DNA of 64,000 nt from NCBI GenBank assembly GCA_037178975.1, contig JASJZH010000006.1:5890001-5954000 (forward strand), written 5' to 3'. The notes below the pieces were generated by a model that was given only the letters and a program-made list of their open reading frames with translations, ran no database searches and had not been told where the DNA came from. Position 1 is the stretch's first letter. Every line of letters starts with the position of its first letter. This stretch comes from Oscheius tipulae. Taxonomy: Eukaryota; Nematoda; Chromadorea; Rhabditida; Rhabditidae. A program made the position numbers and the translations under genes. Positions 1 through 11,835 of this stretch are shown here, piece by piece.

Positions 1-2061
1 AAGTGAGTGAAAGGAACCTACAATTAAAGTGGGTTTTGACGTAGAACATGATCTTCACGTTATGTAAATGTGCAAACCTAAGGAGGCTAATAAAACACGT
101 AGCCTAGGGGTGAAGGAACTCAAAAAGTACCTTTAAAGTTTGAGGAGTGCTCAAAAATCACTATTTACCATTTATGTAGGCCGATTATCACAATCTGTAG
201 CAAAAATTAAACTCAATTTTAATCTAATAGACAGTGTCTCGAAGGACATCCAAAAAAGCAGAGATCTTGTCTGCCAAGAAGATAATGAGGAACATCCAAG
301 GAAACATGTGTTTTGCGCGACATTTTTTCCTAGACATCGTTTGAGTTTACAGCAAACGACCTATTTCGAGCGAACTATACAGCTACTTAATTGTTTGTAA
401 GGTTCGGAAATAAACACTTGAACTTACGGGAATTTCATTTTTGCTAGAAGAACTGAATTATAAAAAGTGCGCAGGACATCTTCTTCTTTGGTAATGAAGC
501 TTAAATGAGGATTCAACAATGTAGAAGCTGCAGTGCTTTTCAGATCCTGAATGACGTACGCGCCAGTATGCAAATGGAACTCTTAGTACTAGCACAAATG
601 CAGATTTAGGAAGAAAAGAAGCAGAGTGGATAAGCTGACGAGTCCTTTTCGACAAATTAGACAAGAAGAAACCTGGTAAAAAAGTCAATCATCTGTTCAG
701 ATCAAAAATTTGTCATAGAGGGCAGGGTTCGAATTAGTGGGATCAAGCTGGAGATATTCAAAACTGAAGGATGAGGGTCGCGCATAGAAGTGCTTGGAAA
801 CCATCCAAAAAGTTCCTCATTATTCGTCAGGACGCCGTAAAACTAATTGGCTACTGCCGTAAAAACAAGAACTTCTTCAGACGCAAGAGATTAAAAAGAA
901 GATCGATAGTACCTCCGAATTCAGCTCTGTTACTTCGTCAGACTTTATTGTTTTTCTTTCTATTTATTTTACTCCTAAGAAGCTAATCGTAGACAAGCAT
1001 GAAAATTAGGGAAAGCGCTCGCTGAGGCCCTAATGAGCTGTCCTTACTGCTCTTTTTGACCTTTTTCATCTTTTGTTGCACAAAAAGCTGTTATAAAAGT
1101 TGCCGAATTAGCATAACCTGTCTGGGAAGAGCTTTACTCAAAAGCAAACAGCGGACACTACTCGTGCATTTTATAGCTGATCTAAGAATACGACTATTAT
1201 AATGAGATCAATGAGCTACGTCGAAATGTATTTTAATACTCCCAGAGTAAGATTAACAACTCCCGTTGGTCAAGTTCCTATGATTACTCAAATAGGAGCA
1301 CAACCCGGTGCGCCCATGTGCATTTTGCGATCATTTCAATGCTATTCCCTGCTCTTGACGCCGCGCGATATTCCGGCTTGTACGAGGCTTTCAAGAGGCG
1401 AGAAGACTTCTTTATATCGTACTGTATCGTCATATATCGTTATAATGGTTAGCATTGCTGCAATAACTAATACGGTACTCGGACTGAGCATTTATCTCAT
1501 TTGGAAGCACAGGTACAAAATACTACCAGTTACCACAATAAGTTTCAAGGAAAGTGTTGAAACCTGTCTATCATTTTGTTCTTTGCTTCAATCTAATTAT
1601 TACTGCACTGCTATGCAATTTTCTTGCAATAATAAGCCAACTCTTCCTAGTTCTTTGCATTGACAGAGCTTTGTTTTGAATGAAATTATGGAACTGCTAA
1701 ACTCTGATTTTTTCTTAAAGCTCCTCCACCTCGAGTCTCTATCAGAAGCGTAAACAGGATCCAGATAAAATTTTAGGTCCAATCGATATGAAGTACCAGC
1801 TTGAACTTTCTTCGATCTTTGTCTTTTTTGCTAAAAAAGGAACGGTCACTATGAAAATGATAATACTTTATTTACACCTGTTGGCCTTTTAACCCTTTCC
1901 GTGAATTCGAATTTACGAACAAGAACGAATTTTGAATTGCTGAGAGAGAGAGAGAGAGAGAAGGAGAGGAGGAAAATCATAGTTAATAGGTTCGGAACCA
2001 GTTTCCCTCAGCATGTAATCAAGACATTTTCTAATAACACACAAGGGTACAGACGACAGAT
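1..2061. other. Intergenic stretch, no gene recognised
   Basis: Only short unconvincing open frames are present and none resembles a known family. A GA dinucleotide run lies near 1942-1961. The first bases contain a donor-like gtgagt, so an exon could end at the window edge, but too little sequence is available to say. Confidence 0.5.
1942..1970. repeat. GA dinucleotide microsatellite
   Basis: About ten GA units followed by an imperfect purine tail, downstream of the first TTR-like gene. Confidence 0.9.
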
Positions 2062-2590
2062 TTATGAAATAAATAGTTCGCGTTCTTCCTTCATGAATTC
2101 AACTTCGAGATTGATCACTCCGATATCCATTGTGATATTGGGCGCTACTCCATCAGTGATGTATTTGTCAGGAAGTGTGAACTTGACCTTGCGATGTCCA
2201 GGCTGAAATCATATTATTGATGCCAACAAAAATTATACGAGAATCTCGTCGTTGCAATCGTGATACACCTTCAGAATCGGATCAATAGGTGTCATCTCGA
2301 TGGTATTGCCAGCCAAATGGAAATCACCATTTTTGTCCGTATAGTTTTGGTCGAGCAAATCATCAGGATCAGGGCCTGAAAAGGTTTTTACTTGATCCCC
2401 CAGGTATTTACCGGAATCCTCGTCCCAGAGTTTAACTCTGACATTCGCAGCTGGTTGCTGCCCGCACATTAATCTTAATGCGTAGACTGAACAAAGAGGA
2501 AAAGAGGGCTTTAAACCTTCCTTTGACTGCGATAGACTGCTCTCTCAAGGCAGTAGAAAAACCGATGAAGAGAAGCAAATAAACAATCAT
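2062..2590 (-). CDS. Transthyretin-like (TTR) family secreted protein, copy 1
   Basis: Exons on the minus strand: 2590-2517, 2473-2412, 2375-2239, 2202-2062; 137 aa. A hydrophobic signal peptide (MIVYLLLFIGFSTA) is followed by the family hallmarks in order: QSIAVKGRLMCG, VRVKLWDEDSG, PDPDDLLD, YTDKNGDFHLAG, PIDPILKVYHDC, and a C-terminal IGVINLEVEF strand with an EERELF end. TTR-like proteins are small extracellular beta-sandwich proteins expanded in nematodes; their ligand is mostly unknown, and this one cannot be given a specific role. Introns are 36-43 nt. A short acceptor-like ttgtttag lies just before the ATG, suggesting trans-splicing. It is the most distal of four same-strand copies. 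Confidence 0.9.
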
Positions 2591-2748
2591 TTCTAAACAA
2601 CAATGAAATGATCGAAATGCCGAGAAAGACAGTAAACAGTCGACTATTTGAGAGCCGAGAGTGGATCGAACATATGCAATACCGCAACTGGATAATTGGT
2701 CCCCGTTTGAGTTGGATGACACATCAAAACAGTCGCATTGTTTTATCT

Positions 2749-3304
2749 TTAATTCACATCAATATATGGAATATTCTCTTCTTGGGAAGAGTTAGTCGAT
2801 GACGGCGTTGGCAGCTTAACAATCTCTAAGTTGATAACGCCCACGTTGACAACAGTACGAGGTACCTAAATAGGCAACAATCTCTTACATACGTTCAAAG
2901 CACTCACTTTTCCAAGAGTTACTGAAGTTTTAGCAATATTGAGCTTAATAGAGACCTCCTAGAACAAAGTTGTTCTAGTTATGACATGACTAACCTTGTG
3001 TTTGCAATCTTTTGGAATGTGTAGAACGGGTGTAACGGGGAATAATCGACTAGTTCCGCCGGAAAGGTAAAATCTTCCCTGTGAGTCTGTCGTGTTTGTG
3101 GCTAGGACCTTATTTTTGAAGATCCCTGAAATTGAATTGAAAATGCTATACAAAAAAAGAACCTTTCCGTTTTTCCTGGAGCTCAACGGTAACATTGTGA
3201 AGTGGTGTTAGATGACAGCGGAGAGAACCTTCGATCGCGACGGATTGGTCTCGCATTGTCAAGACTGGCAGAGCGAGTAGTGCGAACGAAAATAATACTA
3301 TCAT
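2749..3304 (-). CDS. Transthyretin-like family secreted protein, copy 2 (divergent)
   Basis: Exons 3304-3163, 3125-2995, 2958-2908, 2865-2749; 146 aa. The signal peptide is MIVLFSFALLALPVLT, then RDQSVAIEGSLRC, NVTVELQEK, NTTDSQGRFYLSGG, FPVTPVLHIPKDC and NVGVINLEIV. Compared with its neighbours it has lost the PDPDD box and the KLWDED strand motif, and it has an NVT glycosylation sequon and a polar C-terminal tail. The reading frame closes across four exons and all introns have GT/AG ends. It is a more diverged paralogue in the same cluster; extracellular function unknown. Confidence 0.85.
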
Positions 3305-3860
3305 ACTGGAATCTTTTTGTCAGATATTGGGAAGTGCGTACATGAGCGACCGAGGTCGTAGGTGTAATATGTCAGTGTTTACATCAAAGCTCGCGCCTTC
3401 GATTAACTTCGCTGAAAAAGTGTTCATCGCGGTGGGTGACTGGACAGTCTGTTCAATTGATCAAGTTAGCCAAAGATCTCGAGCACTTTAGTAAGATCAA
3501 GGTGCAGTCGACTGTCTGTTCCTTTCTGACGAACGAAACTTTATAGCAACAAGTAATGCTATCGCCCCTTGGGCTCAATGCCAGTAATAACCCCATTTCT
3601 TCCAAAACTGCTCGATTTTCTACCTCCTTCTGTCCAACTGTCGTGTTCCTTTCCTCCCACTTCAACCTGTCCGCATTCCCTCCAATCGAAGTTCCAGGAG
3701 CAACGTTCTCCGAATGAAGCTACCTTCCGAACTGACTCGATTTGGCTTGACATGCAAACAATTAATACTAATTGGCAATATTGGCTTCAGACAGACAGAC
3801 ACACATACAAACAGAGACGCGAAGAAATTTTAAAATAGATCTATACAATCGAAGCATTAT
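3305..3860. other. Intergenic, no gene recognised
   Basis: Separates TTR copies 2 and 3. Presumably contains the upstream region of copy 2. No convincing exon was seen on either strand. Confidence 0.5.
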
Positions 3861-4739
3861 TCATGAAAAGAAACTGTTATTGCTTGATGATACTGCCAAG
3901 AATACTAATTGCACGGGTTTCTGCCAGTGCGCTCTATGGGTCTGGGGACGATTAGTCTGAAAATGTTTATGCGCATAAGTTTTGGACTTATAATACTCGT
4001 TATCTGCAGAAGGCTCATCTCTAATGTTTCCTGGATCCATATAGTCCGCATTGTAACCTTCTCTGCGGTTGCGATCCTTGCGTTCAACGTCATCTGAAGT
4101 TTCGATAGTTGGTCATTCTCTGTTACTTACCGTCTTGGTCATCTTCGTAATCGCGGTGGTTGCCTCTCCTTCTGCGAGTTACAATAAGCTCACGTTCTTC
4201 TTTTGGAAAGATGGTCTCAAGGTTTAAAATTCCTAAAATATTTGTTGTGCACGCGAGTCTACCTGCTACCTACCAATGTCAAACTCTTTTTTGGGCACAG
4301 TCCCTTTGGTAATGTATTGTTTCGGGAGAAAAAACTTTACCTTTCTCTTTCCAGGCTAAAACCTTTTGTTTATTAGAATCATAAAGGCTACCTTCATTCC
4401 GTCGTCGCAGTCTGAAAGCAAACAAATTTAAGGTCTGCAAAGCTTGTACCATGATAAACTTTGAAGACTGGATCGATCGGTGTCAGCTCGGCTGTACTTC
4501 CTCCCAGCCTGAATTCTCCATTGCTGTCAGTGTACCCACTATCCAATAGATCATCGGGGTCCGGTCCTAAAGAACAGTTGGGTACAAAGAATGCTCTTAC
4601 CCGTATCTTCTTCCCACAATTTCACTCTCACATTTGTAGCCGGATTGATGCCACACAGAAGTCTTCCTTTTACAGCATACGCTTGATCAAGTATAGCCAA
4701 GGTTGGCGAAAGAAATACGAGTAAAATGAGCTGTTTCAT
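3861..4739 (-). CDS. Transthyretin-like family protein, copy 3, with C-terminal extension
   Basis: Exons 4739-4601, 4566-4450, 4411-4392, 4355-4274, 4232-4131, 4093-3861; 230 aa. Signal peptide MKQLILLVFLSPTLA, then YAVKGRLLCG, VRVKLWEEDTG, PDPDDLLDSGYTDSNGEFRL, PIDPVFKVYHDCDDG, and DIGILNLETIFPKEERELIV. Unlike its neighbours the protein continues after this canonical end with TRRRRGNHRDYEDDQD and, over a perfect gtaagt donor, a last exon encoding a further ~78 charged and polar residues. If that intron is retained, translation stops three codons after the donor, giving a protein near normal family length. The RRRR run could be a processing site. A ttttcag acceptor lies one base before the ATG. 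Confidence 0.82.
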
Positions 4740-4932
4740 TCTGAAAACAGCTGTGTTTGTGAGTGTTTGGGACAAAAATGTTGCTTTGCCTGAGGGAGGA
4801 GAGACATTATCGGCGTGCTTTTATTGAAAAGCAACTGCCAAAATAATTGCTATCAGCTATAAACTTTTATAGCTCCTCGAGGAGACAACATCCCAGACAG
4901 AGACAAATAAAAGTTTAAACAGTTTGCGATTC

Positions 4933-4938
4933 TTTATT
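4933..4938 (-). other. Polyadenylation signal AATAAA of TTR copy 4
   Basis: AATAAA on the minus strand about 11 bases beyond the TAG stop of TTR copy 4. Confidence 0.7.
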
Positions 4939-4948
4939 CTACAAGTAT

Positions 4949-5484
4949 CTAAGAGACAATCATTTCGCGTTCCTCTCCAGGGAAGACGGTCTCGAGGTTG
5001 AGGATTCCAATGTTGAAGACCTTCTTGGCTACCTGAACCCCGTGTTTTGTTTTAGCTTTTAATCCTTGTACCTTGCCCTCGGTGATGTAGCTCTTGGGGA
5101 CGCCGAATTTGACTTTGCGGCTTCCAGGCTTGATTCCATCGTCACAGTCGTGGTACACCTTGAAGATAGGGTCAATAGGGGTCAATTCAGCCTCTCCTCC
5201 GCTAAGAGAGAACTCTCCGTTATTGTCAGTGTATCCTTGAGCAAGAAGGTCATCCGGATCGGGTCCTAAGTACAAATGATTACAGGCTCTCAACCAGTTC
5301 TATCAACCAGAATCCTCCTCCCACAGTTTCACGCGAACATTGGAGGCCACCTTGTCTCCGCACATCAACTTTCCCTAAAAAGTTGTTCATTAGCTTCTAA
5401 TGAAGCAACAACTTTAATAGCGACGGACTGATCACGGATCGAGACAGCAGCTCCAACAAGGAAAACGAGAAGAAGAAGTTTCAT
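4949..5484 (-). CDS. Transthyretin-like family secreted protein, copy 4
   Basis: Exons 5484-5413, 5374-5308, 5265-5072, 5032-4949; 138 aa. Signal peptide MKLLLLVFLVGAAVS, then IRDQSVAIKGKLMCG, NVRVKLWEEDSG, PDPDDLLAQGYTDNNGEFSL, PIDPIFKVYHDCDDGIKPGSRKV, SYITEG, and VFNIGILNLETVFPGEEREM. The last intron (5071-5033, 39 nt) is divisible by three and has no stop, so genomic read-through is open; comparison with copies 1 and 5 shows that it interrupts the conserved join between YITEGK and VAKKVF and is therefore an intron. The start ATG directly follows tttacag, a probable spliced-leader acceptor. Confidence 0.92.
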
Positions 5485-6107
5485 CTGTAAACAGAAGCTT
5501 TTCGAGTCGATAAGAGAAATTGGCAAATGAGTTGGTTTATCAGCCCAGACTCGAGATAGAAAGTGCTGTGATGGCACAAATGTACGAATATTGGCAAACA
5601 AGCATGAAGAGACAAGTTAAATTGATAGTTTTTTCTGGTAGGATGCGTTCTTCCGTTGCTCATTGGCATCCCCCAACAATCCTATAAATCTGTCAGCAAG
5701 ACAACTGTTCTTCAGTGACGCCCCAAAAACACATACAACTGTCGCGTATAAACAGCCTTTCAGCTGCTCTGCTTTCTCATTCGAACACAGTGCACTTCAC
5801 CGCCTTTCCCTGTTTCGAGTACAGTCAATTTCTCTCTCTCTCCCTCTCTCTCTCTCTCTCTCGCTAGATCAATGTATCAAACAAATTATTGTACGGATGC
5901 ACAGTTAATACCTACCGTTTAGTCTCGGCTGTTTGGGGTTCTTATTTCCCGCATGGCTCTCCTATTATGTTTTTCAGCTTCTCAAAATGCTATCTTATCT
6001 ACTTTGTCTCTCTCCTTTTCCTTGAATTAGCCAAGATAAAACAAAGAGACAAACAGGAATCTTAGTTTAGTACGAGAGAATAATAAGATAATGGTCACTC
6101 CTTCAGG
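5485..6107. other. Divergent upstream region between TTR copies 4 and 5
   Basis: About 620 bases that should hold both promoters of the divergent pair. It contains a TC-rich microsatellite near 5831-5863. No exon was recognised. Confidence 0.5.
5831..5863. repeat. TC dinucleotide microsatellite
   Basis: TC repeats interrupted once by CC, in the shared upstream region of TTR copies 4 and 5. Confidence 0.9.
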
Positions 6108-6637
6108 ATGCGTTGGATTTTATTGGTTGCTCTCTTCGGTCTGACAATGGCCATGCGCCAGCAGGCTGTTGCTGTGAAGGGAAGGTGAGTGGCATTTGTG
6201 ATAGACGATTTAAAAGTCTTCTTAGACTCATGTGTGGTGCCAATCCTGCTTCTGGAGTTCGAGTCAAGCTCTGGGATGAAGATGATGGGCCTGATCCGGA
6301 TGACGTCTTGGACGAGGGATACACTGACAACATGGGAAACTTCCACCTCGCTGTAGTTCTATTCAGTATGTAACAGATCTTATTTTTAGGGATCCGAACG
6401 TGAACTGACCAACATCGACCCCGTCTTCAAGGTGTACCACGACTGTGACGATGGAATCAAGCCTGGCCAGCGCAAGGTCAAGTTCAGAATCCCCGACTCT
6501 TACGTGAGTGTGTGAACTATATAAATATGAGTTTGGCCCTTCAGATCAGCTCCGGCGGAGTTGCCAAGAAGGTCTTTGACATCGGAGTGCTGAACCTCGA
6601 AACCATCTTCCCCAAGGAAGAACGGGAACTGTTCTAA
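6108..6637 (+). CDS. Transthyretin-like family secreted protein, copy 5
   Basis: Exons 6108-6184, 6226-6352, 6390-6503, 6545-6637; 136 aa. Signal peptide MRWILLVALFGLTMA, then RQQAVAVKGRLMCGANPASG, VRVKLWDEDDG, PDPDDVLDEGYTDNMGNFHL, NIDPVFKVYHDCDDGIKPGQ, and KKVFDIGVLNLETIFPKEERELF. This is the only cluster member on the plus strand. Intron 1 interrupts the conserved KGR codon at the same place and phase as in copy 1, showing common descent. A ccttcag acceptor precedes the ATG by one base. Confidence 0.92.
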
Positions 6638-6843
6638 ATATTTCGAACTGTCTACATATACTTTCTTCAAATGAACGAGATACAACACGTTTATTTCCAC
6701 CATAAGGCTTAAAAAATCACAATCTGAAGAAAATATGGTCACAACACGATATTGTCAATATGACCTTGTTTGATTAAAAAATCTGGGAAATCTGGTGAAT
6801 ACAGGTACCTGTAATTATTAAGATACGACTTAGTATCGAATAA

Positions 6844-9800
6844 TTAGGAGTAGAATGTGAGGACGGACGACTGGTTTCCACGGACGAACAGAGTGGGGGG
6901 CAGGTTGGCAGTCATCACGTCCAGCCAAGACATGTAGAGCGAGGCGCTGATCATTCCCTTTCTGGGCACGGGAAGAGTCCTAAACCGTTTTTGTACTTTG
7001 CCAATTTGATCCGGATTACATGACAATCAAGTCCGAGTTGAGCGAATGCTGACGGAGAAGTTCACGAGTTCTGAGCTGGCGCATAGTCTTTTCCTTCTGA
7101 GAGGCAAGCTCGCTGACAGAGGTCATTCCAGGAGGACAATTATCATCGGGAGCAGCCCAGGGCGAAATGACTCTTTCCCATTCTTCTAGTCTAAAGATTT
7201 TTTTAGTTTTTGTACATCCATCCACAATGTCTTACAGTTCCTTGGCCGGCTTTCTGCCAATGTCAGCAATAACGGACACGTCGCTGAAGTCAATTCTGAA
7301 CTTGGAGAGTAGTGCAGCCATTCCTCTCTGCTCCTGTTCCATGCTCTTGGTGCTGGTGGCGATGGTGAACACGCGAAGCTTGGCTCCCTAAAGTATGTGA
7401 TCAGCAGGATTCAATAAGACGATCCACCTCCAGGTAACTTTTGGGAATGGTGAGCAGATGGGGAATCAGGAGAGTAAGACCACCGTCGTCGTACAGCCAC
7501 CACACATCGATGACACCCTGTAATTCACATTGTTATTGATTTGCCAACTTCAACCTTGGTAATCTTCTTCTGGAAGCGGGAGATCGAGGTGAGAAGAGCT
7601 CGTTGTTCGACGGTAGGCCGTCTTGAGCTGAAAAATAAAGCATTTTGCTACAACAGTCAGCTCTATTGAGAACAAAACATTTGGAAAGACCCTGAAAGCA
7701 GACAAGAGATCGAGATCTTTAAGCGTAGATGTACAGACAATGACATATGTCGAGCAACGTCACATATCGAGACAACGACATGGACGACTACACGCACGAT
7801 ACAAAACCAACCCGGATTCCTGGGAAACATGCTTCATCTTTTTCAACTCTCTAAGAATGTAATGATTAACAGCTGTTTCCTAGGGTGTAATGGACTTACT
7901 TTCTGCGGCGCAAGGAAAAGGTGTGGTTCTTCCTGTCGTCATCACTGACGTGAGGAGGCTTGCCACCCTCATTCTCTTCTTGTTCCATGTGTTCCTCTTC
8001 AACATCCTCGTCTTCATGTTCGTTCAAGGGCTCATTATCTTCACTGTTCTCTTCCTCATCTTCCTCGTTCTACAAGATCTTTAATTTTCCCCTCATGACT
8101 TGACTTACGAACTGGAAGTCGTAGTTATTCTCGTGAAGTGTGTCGGCAGCTGGAATAGACCGTTTAGTTTGATTAATGTGCTCGTGCAGTCCACGTCACG
8201 CCAATAATCACAATACGCTTACAAGTACAACATTTGAATTACCGCGGATGAAATGATGGTTCATTTGAGCAAATTGCTCCATACTGCGCGCACTGTCTTT
8301 ATGCGGAAGAGCTGGAAAGAATCAAAAGCGTTTTGCCCCTGCACTTACATGATTGTTTCTCCTGGTTGTTGTTGTGTAGGTCGTCTCCGGTATGGTCAGA
8401 TGGAGCAGAAGACGATGGGCGTCTCAGAGAATTTGTCGAAGTGTTCTTGGATAGTTCCTTCTTCGAGTTGACATCCGGAAGATTCAGCTTGTTGGTCTCT
8501 CCTACGTTCAACTGTTTCATTGCCTCGGAAAAGTCCAAACTCATGCTACCTCCATTGCGAAGGATACAGACTCCGAGATTCATGTCAAAAGCATCCCTAC
8601 ACCTTGTTGCAAAACTGACTAGAAATCGCTTACTGGATTGTTCCAAAGTAGTCGTTGAGCTCGCTCAATTTTGAATCAGTTGGACCGCCGTACGACCAGT
8701 TGCTCTTGAATCCGACTAGCACAATATTCGGGCGAAGTCTTCCCAGTCCAGTGGCCTAAAAGTTTTTGATTTTGATCATTTTAGGAATGTCTGCACCTGA
8801 AGCAGAGTTTGAGCTCCAGTTCTCAAGCAGGTATTGGCTGTCGAGGAATAGAACGATTTGATCTTCCTCTTGTGCAGCCACCGATTGAGCTGTCTGTCGA
8901 GGTTCCTCATGACGGAACTGATCTTATCGGAAGGTTGGTACTGAAATATATCAACGTCTTTGTTCATGAATTCTTTTTACCGGTACAACATAGCCACAAA
9001 TCATGAGCGAAGAACCCTTTGTAATGCTATTGGCAAAGTCCACAAGGGAGGGTCTTGCAGCAGGATTTCCAGTCAGAACGAGAAATTGTGGTCTGGAAGA
9101 GCAGTGTGCACATTATAAATCTTATTACCTGTAGTTCTTGACATGTTCCTCCGTGTTCGACAGCTTGATCATTCCAGCCAACGCGTTTTTGTAGCTGTGA
9201 GCCTGCGTCGACGAGCCCCAATTGACGTCTAAACCTACAGTGTTGTCAAAACGGCAAAGGTACTTGGTTTTCGATGATGAATGTACAGGAACAATGCTGC
9301 GAAGCAGAAGAACGTGATGAAGGCAGTGATCCAGCTGATGATGAACATGACCAAGATGCAGAGAAGAGCGCCTCCTAGCGACACCCACATGTTATAATAC
9401 TTGAAGGATGGACGGAAACCTGTAGAGCGTTTTAAACATAGAGACAGGAAAATTACCTGGAGAGTCTGCGAAAGACTGATCAAAGCAGGCGTAGTTGATC
9501 AGAGCATAAGAAGCCAGGAAGAAGTTGGAGATGATTGGGGCGATAGCATTCAAATCTCCTATTCCGACCATGGCGAGGCAGATGACGAAAGCGAGGAAGT
9601 AAGCTCGTCTTGGCTCCTCGTTCATTCCAAATCCTTTGGCAAAGTAGCCGATTTTCGGGTAGAGCTTGTCCTTGCACACGGCTTGGAAAACCTTGGGAGC
9701 ACTGACGAGACTGGCCAGAGCTGAGCTGAGAGTAGCTGCAAAGATTCCGGCAGTGATCAGTGGTCCCCAAAGAGCTTCCATTTCGACGACCTTAAAAAGG

Positions 9801-11835
9801 CAATGAATAAAAGATAGAACAACAACACCTGGAAATAGTTCATAAGTCCATAGGGGCAGGTGGAATTCAGAGCACAGCTGGGAACAACAAACTCGGTGTT
9901 GTTCCACATGGGAAAAGAAATTCCGTCAGCATCTCGGACACATGTTGCTCCATTTATCCATACTGAGGCCAAGTAGACAATCGTCGTGAAGCCGATAGCC
10001 AACAGTGTTCCAAGTGGAATAGCCTTCTAAATATATTATCAACTCAGAACAATCTCTGTCATACCTGCGGCTCGGCCAAGTCTCCACTGATATTAGCTCC
10101 AGCCATAATTCCTGTGGCTGCCGGGAAGTAAACAGAAAACACGGAAAAGAAATCCTCATCCCGGAACTGTGGCTTGAAGTTGTCGACCATTACATTCCCT
10201 GAAAGAGAGGAACGCGCTTAATAATGTAAGGCATTCTCACAGCTGTATCCCGTGACTCCTCGCTTCAACATGTCATCGTCTGGTGGGAATACTGATCCTA
10301 TGGCGTAATTAACTAGCGAACCCATTAAAATTATAAGAAGAACATTCTGGATCTTTGACTCGAACTGGGTACCAATCAGGACAATAGCGATAAGAGCGAA
10401 GCAAGTGACTGAAATATAGGGTAGGTGCTGATGCATAGTAATGACTACCTGCGCCGATCAGACGCACATCCCATATACCACCATCAATAATATGAAAGCT
10501 CCATTCTCGCAAAATGTCACTAAATCGCAAACTTGAAAATTAAGAGATGTTTTCCGTACCGACATGTCTCTGAAAATCCGACGATATACATAGCCCCTCC
10601 AACAGCGTTAGCGACGGAGAATATCAATCCGATTGAGCCACCAAACTCCGGTCCTAGAGTACGTGATATCTAAAGAACCAATGACTTGAATGAATGAATT
10701 CTTACCAAGAAATATGCACCTCCTCCTTTGACGTCTCCATTGGTACAAATGGCACAAGTTGAGAGAGCAGTGATTGTAGTAACAGCTGCTGCCAGAAGCA
10801 CGATGACACTTCCCAGACCTGAATACGGGTTGTTTGAGCTTGAAGAATGTGTAATTACCGATTCCAGCCTGACCAGCAACCCAGCTGATTCTCAAGTAGA
10901 GCATGACACCGAAAATGTTCAGCATGCACCGAACAAATACTCCTTGAATCCATCCGAACTTGACACGACCCGGTTGAGACGGTGGAGCAAAACTGGTCAT
11001 CTTCGGGGCAAGAACAACAGCTCCTTCAATCAACTCATCAGACTGGATCTTGAAGTCTTCGAGGGCAGCCATCTCCTCGGGAGCCTGGTTCTCTCCATGA
11101 ATGAGCTGAGCCATCGAAGGACGAGCAGTTCCGTATTCCAGGTCAATGGAATTGCGATAGAAGTCAATAATCGGAGGATGCTCGATGGTCTTCATGTTTC
11201 TAAGCAGGCGAATAGACGCATAGAAGAAATAGTATCAATACCTCCAACTTTTCATGTTAAGAATAGAGTTGTGGTCCGAGGAATCGTGGCTCTTCCTGTT
11301 GTCATGCGAATCTCCTACAGAGAAATGCACCTGAATGATTGGATTTAGCGGATTACGGGTGGTAATATCGGCCGAAGCACCTGATGACTGCGGTCGAGAT
11401 TTGTGCTGCCATTGTCAAAGATTAAAGGCAAAACCTACTCCTCTTGGCTTGCTTGGAAACTCCTCGGGATTGACGTGAGGATTCTCTTTGGCCTGCTCCG
11501 TTTCATCGTATGATTCGGGCTCAATCTCGTTGTCAGTAATAACCTATATTTGGATTGTTGTCTTCCCTGCAAAGGCAACGTACCGTGAATCTTCCATTAG
11601 AGCAACTAGATTTCCTCTCGACCAAAGTCGCCCTGGCAGGCGGGGGTTCGCTTTCTGCCTTGAACTCTCGCAGTTCCATCTCGTCAATTGCACCACTTCT
11701 TGAGACCTGGATAGCAGTTTAGTTTACACGGAAACAAAAACGAACCTGGAACCTGTTGGACGGGCTCCTCTTCAACGATTGGTCATTCTGCTCAGCATCG
11801 AAGAGGAGCTTCTCAAGTTCTTTCTCGTTTTCCAT
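6844..11835 (-). CDS. Na-K-Cl cotransporter (SLC12 family, NKCC type)
   Basis: Complete in 26 exons: 11835-11746, 11706-11584, 11543-11435, 11380-11242, 11199-10859, 10818-10706, 10669-10560, 10531-10449, 10408-10241, 10198-10065, 10026-9829, 9790-9457, 9419-9264, 9234-9129, 9092-8981, 8940-8797, 8755-8634, 8596-8349, 8311-8243, 8149-8109, 8069-7900, 7627-7555, 7517-7428, 7387-7236, 7190-7020, 6979-6844; 1,243 aa, close to animal NKCCs. The N-terminus carries RFQV at residues 28-31, the SPAK/OSR1 kinase docking consensus, and a DFYRNS...RPSMAQL segment matching the regulatory region. The transporter core begins at [16 protein letters not shown] and includes [29 protein letters not shown] and [18 protein letters not shown]. 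The C-terminal domain has [20 protein letters not shown] and ends in RTLPVPRKG...[13 protein letters not shown], typical of NKCCs. Moves Na+, K+ and Cl- together across the plasma membrane. Two disordered inserts, one Ser/Lys-rich and one Glu/Asp-rich, lie in the C-terminal domain. Confidence 0.96.

Noticed and set aside
721-760. ggttcgaatt-like sequence resembling a tRNA T-loop
   Set aside because: No acceptor stem, D-arm or anticodon arm could be folded around it.
10728-11348. 206-codon open frame on the plus strand
   Set aside because: It is antisense to exons of the Na-K-Cl cotransporter, which are secure; a shadow frame.
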